Assembly: GCF_001949145.1 (NCBI RefSeq)
Contig: NW_019091523.1
Span: 489,437-544,640 of the forward strand
Reading direction: 5' to 3'
From: Acanthaster planci
Taxonomy: Eukaryota > Echinodermata > Asteroidea > Valvatida > Acanthasteridae
DNA: 55,204 bases
In this document: one piece after another, positions 45,450 through 55,204 of the stretch
How positions within the stretch are numbered: the first letter of the stretch is position 1
How the letters are laid out: each line of letters begins with the position of its first letter
Program-made: the position numbers and the translations under genes
The notes under the pieces: model-generated
What the model was told of the DNA's origin: nothing
Databases searched by the model: none
What the model saw: only the letters and a program-made list of their open reading frames with translations

Positions 45450-46346
45450 ATGTCTGGCAACATGAATCGTATATTTCTCTGGTGCGTGCCCCGTACGTGC
45501 TCCACCGTTCTCCTGAAGTGTCTCAGTTTTGTCGACGGTATCCAGGTCGTGAACGAACCGTACAACTGTGCTTTCCACGTGGGACCGGAGAGGAAGAAGT
45601 CGGACTGGCCCGATCTGAACAACCCCATGGACAAGCGTCTGTTTGAGACGTACAATCATGCAAGTAACGACGATGACATCCAAGGTTTCGATGATAAACA
45701 CTCTACGTACGGCTGGATCCGAGACCAGATACTCGAGGCGTCTTACAGAGACAAGAACATTCTGGTGTGTAAAGACATGGCACACTATCTGGACTCAAGG
45801 TACGATGAACTCCCCCAGGGCTTCAAATACAGCTTCCTAATTCGCCACCCAGCAAAAGTACACCTATCATGGAAACAGCATCTGGAGAATTTTTTCCCCA
45901 GTCTCACAAATGACATACAGAGCCTACCGGAATATATCTTTCCTGCAGGCCGTGGATTCAAGGAGCTTTACGAGTTGGCGATGTACGTTGAGAAGCATCT
46001 TGGGCAAGACCCAGTAATCATAGACTCAGATGATCTTCTGGCTGACCCCGAAGGCATCCTGTCGGCCTATTGTCGGGAGATGGGCATTCCCTACAGCCGA
46101 GAACTTCTGTCTTGGGATTCAAGCGACTCAGTCACCAAAACATGGATCACCCCAAAGATATTGATGAATGCCAATAAGGTTGTCAGGTTCTTCAACAAGG
46201 CATTCCGGAGTTCCGGATTCGAGCAGCCTAGCAATGCCGAACCGATGAACGAGAGCCTTCCCGAAGATGTCCGCCAGTGCGTAGAAGCCTCCTTGAGTTA
46301 CTACGAGAAACTGCGTGAGAAACGGATAAAACCCGCACCCAAATAA
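45450..46346 (+). CDS. P-loop sulfotransferase-like protein, copy C (intact, single exon)
   Basis: An uninterrupted frame of 298 codons from ATG 45450 to TAA 46346. The ATG follows GTGAAC, conserved in copies A and B. The N-terminus FLWCVPRTCSTV carries the 5'-phosphosulfate loop (residues 14-19). FSFL-type strand and IRHPAKVHLSW (Arg132, Ser140) fit the 3'-phosphate-binding segment. A Trp-rich DSSDSVTKTWITPKI block and a charged C-terminus (YYEKLREKRIK) follow. The family would transfer sulfate from PAPS to an unknown acceptor. There is no signal peptide or transmembrane segment, so it is likely cytosolic. Lack of introns may reflect retroposition of the founder or a naturally single-exon family. 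Its 3' half is nearly identical to copy A. The substrate cannot be inferred. Confidence 0.85.
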   Translation: MSGNMNRIFLWCVPRTCSTVLLKCLSFVDGIQVVNEPYNCAFHVGPERKKSDWPDLNNPMDKRLFETYNHASNDDDIQGFDDKHSTYGWIRDQILEASYRDKNILVCKDMAHYLDSRYDELPQGFKYSFLIRHPAKVHLSWKQHLENFFPSLTNDIQSLPEYIFPAGRGFKELYELAMYVEKHLGQDPVIIDSDDLLADPEGILSAYCREMGIPYSRELLSWDSSDSVTKTWITPKILMNANKVVRFFNKAFRSSGFEQPSNAEPMNESLPEDVRQCVEASLSYYEKLREKRIKPAPK

Positions 46347-47987
46347 GAACTTCAGAATGGGACCCATTACGCAATTAGACACCGTTAATTAATCCCGGCT
46401 TGGCTAATACGGGTGTTGGGTAGGCGTATATGGGCGTTGCGAGACGGCCCCCAAGAACCCCCTCCCCAGGAATTAGAAAATTAAAACGGGAAAAGAAAAA
46501 GTAAGAGAGGGAAAAGGAGAAGGGGTTTGAAAAGCACTAAATTTGCTTGACAATTAAATCCCCTGTCAATGGACCCCCTTCCATCTTTGATGGTTGGTTA
46601 GCTTGCTGCTTTTATACCTTAAGTTGGTTGCCCTAGCGGGGAAACTCTGTCGAAGTTCATGCAGGAGCTGACTAATTCAAAATGTTTTTTCTTAAAACTT
46701 TAACGAGGTTGAAGCGTGTACTATCAATGTGGATTTCCTGATGTCATTTAAGAATAAGTCATCATCAAAGTCCTTAACATTTGTTAATGTTGATACCCTA
46801 TAGGAATCTTTGATCTGTTACATAAAGCCATTATATGATTGAAAGATTTAATGGAATGGCAAGACTTTAAAAAAAATATAAAGCGGGAGTAGGCAAAAGC
46901 AATTTATTGATGCAATTGTGCAATCAAGTTTAGAATTTAATACAGGATTGGTAATTTTGGTGGTCGATACTTTGGAAAAAGTTTACTTTTGCACTTGTAT
47001 TTATGACATTATTCCAATTTGCATTGTGACATTCACAAACGGTTAATAATAACCGGGAAGAACTGGATAAGTTGAATTTAGATTAAAATGAAATCACATT
47101 ATTATGTTACAATACACTTGTCAAGTTAAGATTTCATTTTTGATGTGGGACTCAGTTTATAATTTGCTGGAACTAGTATTAATGTTCAAGCTAGTAAAAA
47201 AAAACCGAAAAGTAAATAAAAATAAGTTTTAATGACAAATGAAAGCGACGACAAACATTATTACAAAATTTCGTAGTAGCCCATGATAGACATCCTGCTT
47301 CCGAGTCCTTCAAAAATTAACATCTTTAATTAGTTAATGAAAAGAAATACCAATTATAATACTCATATGCCATTATTATTATTATATTATTATTTTTGCG
47401 GGTATCTGAGTCTATTTCCGCTGTGTGATCACGTTATTTTTTATAGGAAAAGGCAGACGTGCTGAAAGGGGTATTCAGTGTATCCGTGCCGCTGAAAGGT
47501 TGACATGGCTGCATCAACCACGGTGTTGCTGGATTGGGGGTTGAGGCGCAGGCCATGGTAGCGCTGTCAAAAGCTAGCGGACAGGATTGCGCAGTTAGCT
47601 CCTTATGGTGTTTGTGTTATGTTAGAGAATTCACTGGTGCCAAAAGAACGCTTCCTCAGGAAAAATCGGGAACTAACAAGATATGGGGGGGGGGTCTCCC
47701 AACCCTTTGATACTCACCACTATAAATTACAAATCCCCTGTGCACACAATATTCTGTGCGCACAATGTGTAACAAGATCACCAAGTACAATTGATTAGTG
47801 GTTGACTAAATTAATGGTGTTTATTCGAAACCGCCTTGTGGCTTGCTGTCTGCCAAGCGCTTCAAATACGATAGCGCCCTCGTGCGACATAAATCCTGCA
47901 TCGGAACTGCATCTGTACCGTACGCGTACCGTCAACATTCGGCTGTATACAAACAAAAGAATCATGGGATTTTTCCAGAAATACTAG
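46347..47987. other. Intergenic, no gene recognised
   Basis: AT-rich DNA downstream of copy C with A- and T-rich stretches around 46860-47400. No open frame or repeat stands out. Confidence 0.5.
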
Positions 47988-47997
47988 GTTCAAGTCC

Positions 47998-48250
47998 GGA
48001 CGTGTATAATAAAATCTGGACTCGCAATGCCCATAATCAGCTTATAGAGTCATTTTGAATCCACTCGCGGCCATTTTACCGAGCCGAATACAAAGCTTTC
48101 CTGGCAATGCCCGCCTTTGTTCTTCCTGACGCCAATAGAAGGGAGCCAACCCACGCTTTTGTATTCGGCTCGGTAAAATGGCCGCTGGTTGGCTTCTTTT
48201 TCATACAAAGGCGTTGCAAGTCCAGTTTTTTTTTTAATATACGTCCGTGG
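47998..48250. mobile_element. MITE, nested-palindrome family, copy 2
   Basis: Same structure as 16563-16807 but in the opposite orientation: outer GGACGTGTATAA...TATACGTCC ends, an inner GGCCATTTTACCGAGCCG and its complement, and shared GCGTTGCAAGTCCAG. It is flanked by GTTCAAGTCC at 47988-47997 and 48251-48260, an exact 10-base target duplication. The right end borders repeat R2, so the element inserted at or near that repeat. Confidence 0.85.
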
Positions 48251-48254
48251 GTTC

Positions 48255-48580
48255 AAGTCCGGGTGTCCTGTTCTTGATACGGGTGTCTTGTTCTCACACT
48301 TGAACTGCGGGAGTACGACCCAGGAACACAGTTCTTGGAGCAGGATTACACATTTTTTTAACACGATGTTTGAACAGCTGCCAAAAAATATTGAGATGGC
48401 TTACAAAGCCTGACACAATAGAAATTTTTGCCAAATAACATTAATAATTTTCAATAACACAGAAACGAATGGTTTTTTTTAATGCAAAGACATTCAGCCC
48501 ACTTATCTAAACATTAACCCTCCTGGAACGTACATGGGCGCCACCATATGCATATTGCATGTTGCTTGCCACTAACTATA
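48255..48580. repeat. Dispersed repeat, family R2 (copy 2)
   Basis: Collinear with 7810-8170, in the same orientation, with several indels. It shares GGCTTACAAAGC, ACATTAATAATTTTC, AAACATTAAC and a terminal GCATGTTG. No coding potential is visible. Confidence 0.65.
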
Positions 48581-51500
48581 CCGGCGATAACCGATTGTAC
48601 GTTTCAAGCGTTTGAGCGGCCGACCCATGAACTAATACGAACATATACAGTTAATGATGAGAATAAGCCGCCCGAACTCAACCTCAAGAGAGGATAGGAA
48701 AGCAGCCTGTTTTCAGTGTTGAGACGCGGCAGCATGATAGGAGGGCGCTAGCTGGCTCCGGCGAACTACACGGGGCGTGTTTCGGCAATCTGAATCGCTT
48801 GAACATGTTTCAGCTTTGGTAATTATTTTTGACGGCTTCAGTTGTGCCTGTGTAACGTCCTTGTTCTGATTAAACCAGAACAAACTTGGAGTTGGTCCAT
48901 TATCGGTTCACAGTAGCTGAAATTAAGAACATAGGTTTTGTAGTCTTCATTTAAAGTGGATCATGTATACCCATGCAGTGAACCGAAATTGGTATTTTCT
49001 TCTAAAATGTGACGAGAGAGAGCAGAATATTGATTGAAAACGACGTCTGTAACCAAAGCCATCTACGACCTTGTAGTGTGTCCCTTGTGGATGACGTAAA
49101 CCATTTCTCGTTCCGACTCTTTGCGGGCCACCTCAAACATGTTCCTGTTTATTGCTATGAGGACGTAGACAATTACATACTTTCCTGGTTAGGAGTCGCG
49201 AAAACTGATATGCCCACCTTTGCGCACTTGACTTGTGAAACAGCGCCCTCTTTACTTGCTGCTAAGGCTCCACCCGTAGCTGGAACACTGAAGCATTGCG
49301 CCCATTTTTTGATCCGGTCATGTTGGCCAGATATTATCATGGGTGATAAATCATTCCACATCTCCTCATAAAATGGACATATTTGACTGTACACGCACTC
49401 CTTCTCCCCCACCAAAATGTTGCACGCTGTCCTGTCATTTTTCAGTTCCGTCGTCGTTTCGATCGAATCGGGACAGTGAACCCGCTGACTTGTTTACCGG
49501 GATCTGGAAGCCCTTGGCCTAATCTACCGATAACGGTCGACGCCGGAGCGGATTGCTCCCCGTCTTCGATGCTTAGGACAAGCAGATGATGCTAGCCAGA
49601 CGCGAGATCTGCCCAAGGAGTCCTGGAACTTCTTTCGGGGGGGGGGTCTGCTTAAACTTCAGGAACACGTGTCTCCTATCCTTAGAGGGTCAGCGTTAAC
49701 ATACGTGTAGCTTGTTAAATCAAAGAAATTTCCACGGAAATATCTTCCGAGAGAAAAGGGTAAAAAGAGAAAAATACTCAAGTCACTCGTAAAGTTTTAT
49801 GAATGTAATACAAGCTTTATGGTAGAAACTGTCCGGAAAGGACGTCAAACACACACATCTCATTGCGTAAAAGTTTCTCAAGGGAAGAGGCTAGCGTCAT
49901 TGATTGCTACATATTTTGTGCACCCCTGTATACATTTTTAAAATTTTTCAATATGAAAAGATTTCGTGGTTTACCTCCAGAAACCTTCAAAAGAATATCT
50001 AGATACGCTAAGCTCTTGAAATGCAGCTTTGCAAAATACATAACAAAGCAAACAACCGTCCGGTGGATTGACAGAAGCCTTACTTTTCAATTGTAACATT
50101 TTTACTTTAAGAGACTGAGGGGTGAAGTTTTTTACTCAACTTAAACTGTTGTGTTTAAACTGTGTAAATTGGTATCATAAATTAACAATGTACTGAACAC
50201 CGGACTGGTGCCACCTGATATAAATTCCATTGGTGTTAAACCAACACCGCAGTTAGTGCATCAGTTGATGCTTTGCTGCCGATGACTGAGACGCTTTGCT
50301 TGCTCGTTGCAATACGTACCGCGAATCATGCGGTCAGGTCGATTTTGTGTGCGTTCGTTTTGCGGTTGAACGCTTTAGTTTTACACAACCTGCTGTATAT
50401 AAGCCGTTAATATTCAACAAGTGTTATACGAATAGAATTTGCAAACCAATAAATTCGACCAAAGATATTGCCTTTCCCGGCCATTAAATCATGAATATAG
50501 CCGAAACCACATCGTGACGGCCACTATTGATGGGAAGAAAATTGTTCTCTACCTGTCTGTCAGCCGCTCACCAAAACACCGTCAGCTGCTATACCAGAGT
50601 CTTAAATCTCCCTTTTTCGTAAAAGTAACAATCCCGAAGACCCTCTGGCCGCCAAGTCGACGACAGAGGCTCTCCCCGTTGAAGAGCGCCTTGCCACGGG
50701 CGAGTCAAAGGCTGTCTCGCCGCTTGGGGTTAAGACCTTCCCGGAAGCACAGGCAGAATAAAAGATACACACACGGGTCGTTTCAATTTTCAATGTCGGT
50801 GGTTGGGCGTGGCGATATTTATAACTAGCCGTGCACAATTACAGTTGCATTCCCAACGGGGCGGAGGCATCCAGAAACTCAAAAGTAGAGGTGGATTTTT
50901 TTTTTTAGAAATTGGCTCGTGACTTAAGAATTGCAATAAGCCAGTAATAGGTTGGTGTCTGTCTGATCTGACTAACGTTTACCTCCCTGGAGCAAGTGAT
51001 GATGAACTTGGACGGTGGGATCGGCCATGCTGCTCTCAGGCGGTCTTGTACCTCTGGCTAAGTGGCCTAACTCCGGTGACGCGTCGTTGCACTTTGCTTT
51101 GCACTTTCTGATAGGATAGGCGACCAAGGGATTATACATCAAAAGCTCATACTTGAAAAAATGGCTTATATTATTGGAGAATAATTCATTTGAATGTGTC
51201 ATATGTATTTTAAAAAAATATTTTGAGTTCTTTAACTGCGGAAGCGTATAAGGGTCACAAACAATTTTGCATGTGGCTCTTATAAACTTCCGTATTGACT
51301 GATATCGAGACTACCCTTTGGTTTGCTTTGTGACAAGTTTTGAATATTTTCGGTACATTTTCTTCCATAACTGCGTCGTGGTTAAACAATGAAAGGCACA
51401 ATTCCTATTTTTTCATTAATGGTGTCAACCCGGATCAACTAAAATTGAATGCTTTTCGAAAAAAAAGTTTTTCTCTCGGCCCCCCAAATATTTTAAAAGC

Positions 51501-53840
51501 GAAGGGGAGCCCTTCAAGCGCAATAATACTTTTGCCAATATTTTCACTTTAAATGCTTTAAGATTTTCCCGACAAAGTAATCGACGTCAGACCTGTAGAT
51601 TTTTTTCATGCTTGAAAGAAATCGGAGTTGGAATGCAGACAACTTTTAGGATTGATGCTTTAGTCTATTCACCAGGCCAAGTGTTTCGCAAAGGTGATGC
51701 ATGTCGCACCTAAGCCCATTAGTGAGTGGATGTAACGGGGCGATACTCCCTTCCCCCAAAGGAATTCTCTTTCCCGGAAATTGATGAAAAAACAACAACC
51801 GGATTTAGGGAGGCTCCTCCCCAAAACGTTCAGAAAGCCCACAAATATCTGTCTCGACCTCCAAAAGGTTGCAACAAGCTACAGGAAGAAATTCTGAATT
51901 CTGTGGCCCTCCCAAAACATTGTTTTTGGTCCCTCCTCGAATACACAGTTCTAGATCCGCCCTTGCCCGAGTTTCATTGATATTTGCTTGTGAAGATTGC
52001 TTTTCTGAAGGGAAATATGTTGTGTCATGAAATTATTCATTCATTCATTTCTTATTTTACCACATAACTGTCAATTATAATATGTCACGATTAGGCTATA
52101 TATAAAAAATAAATTTGAATGAGGGGGGGGGGTTCCCAAGAAGCAAGGAGCTTGTAGAGCAGGATCCTCCAGTACATTATTTAACATGACATTAACACAC
52201 ATCATAGACCTAAACCAAAACACGGCAGGTCCAGTAACCCTGAGAGACATATTAAGAAATAGACTAATTAAAGTCTACATAAGTAGAGAGTAATTATTGG
52301 AGACATTTTTGAAGTAAACGCTTGCTTTTATGGCCACAGTGCAGTATTAATTCCCACAGAAAGAACACCTATACAGCGTGATACTTTTTTTTTTATAAAT
52401 AAATCCCCCAAATTCCACGCATACTCCTCTCAACAAAAGTTGTGCATGTTTTTTCCTACTTTTGAAACTAAAACCCCATGTGTCAAGTAGACCTATACCC
52501 AGGTCGATGATGAAACGGTAACACTCCCATACCGTCAATATGTTTACGTTTAGGGGACTGCGTCTGCTGTATGTCTACCGGGCTTGGCCTGTCGTACCAC
52601 CCGGGTGAGATTAGTCTAACGCCGGGGAGCAGTTTGTCTTCTGAGCTTTGCTGCAGAGTTTTAAAATATTATCAGTGCTTAGACCGCGTGCTCTTCACAA
52701 CCTTTACTGTTATAAGCGCTGTTGAGGAACTTAACATTCTTCCATTTATGTTCAAAGCAGCACGTGAAATCTCGCTTCCTCGTCGATTGGTTTCATATCT
52801 TGGAGATAGTGAGGGCAATGATTTAAGATATTTTTTTCCCAGTATTTTTTCATCCACTGTTTGTCGCCTTGTCGGTTAACAGTTGTACCATAGGTTTTGG
52901 GCGCGAAGTGATAGCTACATTCTTTTGTTTTGGCCGCGCTTTTAAATAAGGGCATAAGAATGTCCCGGTGAGACTGCTCGTGGGAACGTTCGCTTGTAAG
53001 ATCAGCTCTATTTAGTAAATCACGCAGATGATGTGGGCAGGCCTAGCAGCGGTTCACAGTTCTGACAGAATCTTATTATCTCCAGTAATTTGTGATAGGA
53101 TGTCACAAGTACTTGGTCAGTCACTGATTTTTCTTCGTGATGACCCAAAGTTAAAGGGATATTTAGAACACCCAACGTCTACAGGTTTTGTTCACATAGA
53201 ACGAAATATTTCGCCCATGTACATGTCTCCTTGCGCAGAACCCAACCCATCATTCCGCAAATGCAGTGTTTGTGAGCATCTTGCTACACAGAACCACTCG
53301 TACAGTATAAATAACGTAGTCTTGATGTGTGTTAAAACAATGGGCTTATTTACTTTTTTATTGAACTTGCAGTATAGCGTAACAAACGTCGCAGGAAGGA
53401 ATCTCTCCAAAGCTGCCTTCCAGAGAGAATGAAAATAATGCACTCGATAACCAAAGGACTATCAGTAAGCTAACAAGAAGTCTGGTAGTGTTTCCAGTCT
53501 TCTGAATCCCCAGTGCTTTTATTGCCGGTTACTTCAATTGTCTTTCTTGTTTGAGGGGTGTGCAGGGTATTAGTGCGTGTGTGGATATTACAGTGCAAGT
53601 GGGGCCACACAAGCTGACGGCACGGACGGAGGCCAAAGAAGCGCGGGGTCACCGAAGGTCAGGTGATATATTTACGTCCACCGACCAACATGTCGTCACC
53701 TTGCTAACGCAGCGGTACGGTGCGCACATAGGGCACCGCCACTGCTGCTGTGTTTCGCGACGCAGTTATCATGTGCTTTTAGATTGGCTACCGATTACCG
53801 TTTGCCGACTTTCAATGGCGGAAGCGGGACAAGTGGAAAC
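48581..53840. other. Long stretch without a recognised gene
   Basis: Open frames here (for example 49009-49371, 53028-53432) match no family I know and lack splice or codon support. At about 50605-50758 a GC-rich frame reads KSNNPEDPLAAKSTTEAL and on to GVKTFPEAQAE before a stop, which could be the end of an exon or repeat sequence. TATATAAG at about 50395 precedes it. A run of G at 52121-52132 and AT-rich tracts are the only other notable composition changes. Confidence 0.4.
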
Positions 53841-53842
53841 AA

Positions 53843-53893
53843 ATGAGTTCTGCTGATTTGGGGCCGCGCATGAAGTTGATCACGGTCATGGAG
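53843..53893 (+). CDS. Possible first coding exon of an unknown gene
   Basis: ATG at 53843 opens MSSADLGPRMKLITVME, followed directly by GTAAGA, a strong donor, in phase 0. The upstream 200 bases are GC-rich with CG steps, as in a promoter. An overlapping ATG at 53816 gives only 13 codons. No downstream exon could be identified before the right edge, and I do not recognise the protein. Confidence 0.25.
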
Positions 53894-55204
53894 GTAAGAC
53901 CTGCCATGCTATTGTCTGTTCGTATGTCAAAGAATGCCGTGTAAAGAAAAACAAAGAAAAACAAAACAAAATGTTCTTTTGACAGTAGCATAAGGAAGGG
54001 TTTGATTACGTTAGGACCACTGAGACGTATCTCTTTCCCTAATGCGATCACCGTAACTGTTTTTAATTGGAAAAAAAGAGAGACAACTATGTATGAATTG
54101 CCGATAAAGAAAACTGTTCTGTGCTGTTTTGCACATTTCTTCAAATTATCCATGATAACTATATTCAGAAAGTTCCCCCTTCTCCGAAGATAATAGCTGT
54201 CTTTATCCGAAAACCGGCCGCAAGAAAACACGCAAGTGTAATGATCCTCAGGTCCATAGTTTTCGTAGTAATTCAAGCGCTGTCAGTTGACACGAATCGT
54301 GTCTTAAGAAACAATACCCTCAACGTGAGCTGCATTGGAAAAGGCAGACTGGAGGTAGTAACCGCTTAATGTCACCAGAGCGTGACGAGGTGAATAAAAC
54401 TTAAGTTTTAATTTGAAGTCCGTCGTCTAAGTTACGTTTCCCACACTTCTACTGTTGTACTGTGACCTCGGCATAAAGTTGGGCCCCATTTCGGTGTACG
54501 GTACCACTACGTTAAAACGTGATGGAATCCCAACGCTTAAAAAAATGAAACTTTTTCGCTTTGGATTATGGGAAATCAATCGCGTTCGCTACATCGGTTT
54601 CGATTGGTCATTATCCCATGACGTCACAGTTGTGGGTGTGTGCACGCGAGTGTGTGCAAATTGGAGAGCAATTATGTGAATGGGTAGATAGTGGGCATGG
54701 AATGCTCAAGTGAAAAGCAACTTAGCCAAGGCCGCAATGCCGGAGCAGTGATGAGATTTTGTAACAAAGTGATGATGGCGATTGCTGTTCTGCATTAAGT
54801 AGCGAAAAAATATTCCCAACCGCACCGGGGACTGATCGCTTAAAAGGCCCCCTTCGTCTCTGGCGCGAGACAGCCGCCCAAGCCACACAAGCATGTCCCG
54901 GCTGGGGATCACCCCCGCGCCCAATCACACTGACAACTTGCAGAAGTTGTCATTTTCCTCGGTGTTGTAAATGCGTTACTAAAAGCCAGACAGATTATCA
55001 CCACGTGAGGTCCAGCCCATTTAGTCGACCATTATTATTTACATGAACCGAACCCAGGCCTACATGTTAACTATCTCGATAAGTCTCGCCGTGTTGCCGG
55101 CTGCGCCACACTAGAGAACAGCCTGTCTTGAAGAAACTTCAGCTCTGGAGGGACGTCCCTGCTAGATTCTGCTCCCTTCTTTCTTGTTTTAAGGATGGAG
55201 ACAG
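53894..55204. other. Right edge, no gene recognised
   Basis: Would be intron sequence if the exon at 53843 is real. A GC-richer block at about 54790-54930 has open frames on the minus strand but no recognisable product or RNA fold. Confidence 0.4.

Noticed and set aside
48251-48260. GTTCAAGTCC as the B box of a tRNA gene or tRNA-derived SINE
   Set aside because: It is an exact target duplication of the MITE and also occurs at 47988. No A box or cloverleaf can be built around it.
53028-53432. Possible 134-codon gene
   Set aside because: No recognisable motif, unremarkable composition and no splice or promoter support. An open frame of this length can arise by chance.
54706-54930. GC-rich block as a small nuclear or signal-recognition RNA
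   Set aside because: I compared it by eye with the usual landmarks of U1, U2, U4 and SRP RNA and found none.
1-55204. CRISPR arrays, operons or prokaryotic features
   Set aside because: The window is clearly animal DNA with spliced genes. The tandem repeats lack regular unique spacers.

Overview
This is eukaryotic genomic DNA from an animal. Coding exons are split by GT-AG introns of a few hundred to about 1500 bases, GC content is moderate, scaffold gaps are filled with N, and transposon remains are dense. Short ACATGTACATGTA-type runs recur (for example near 13385, 17938, 28575 and 41095). Together with multi-copy sulfotransferase-like genes, a Penelope-like element with a GIY-YIG nuclease and several non-LTR retrotransposons, this suggests a marine invertebrate, probably a deuterostome such as an echinoderm, hemichordate or amphioxus. 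I cannot name the species.

Left half (1-25500). Two paralogous genes for a mitochondrial protein like the pyruvate dehydrogenase phosphatase regulatory subunit (PDPR) lie head to head. The minus-strand copy has exons 1-7 at 7370 down to 759 and runs off the left edge. The plus-strand copy has 16 exons from 12537 to 24734 and encodes about 881 residues once a one-base frameshift in exon 10 is allowed for. Exons 2-7 have identical lengths and phases in both copies. Sequence similarity between the copies is strikingly patchy, which points to gene conversion. The 5.2 kb between the two starts would hold both promoters and is filled with an LTR-like element and fold-back repeats.

Middle (25500-36900). 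This is a graveyard of retroelements: a degenerate jockey/CR1-type LINE (minus strand, about 25850-28701), a second LINE of another type (minus, about 30906-32716) and a third (plus, about 34620-35560), with short dispersed and tandem repeats.

Right half (36900-55204). Three copies of a single-exon, P-loop sulfotransferase-like gene are present. One is intact (plus, 45450-46346). One is full length apart from an in-frame TAG (minus, 37788-36892). One is a pseudogene (minus, 44486-43836). A Penelope-like retroelement lies directly upstream of the second copy. About 2.8 kb upstream of that copy is a compact cluster of kappaB-like palindromes, two DR1 nuclear-receptor half-site pairs and a CACGTG box. 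From 46347 to the right edge I recognise no gene, only a MITE, a dispersed repeat and one possible 5' exon.

The two protein families have no obvious joint pathway. What they share is structure: both are inverted duplicates showing conversion-like tracts and one damaged member. Identity figures are counts made by eye over aligned exons, not computed alignments.
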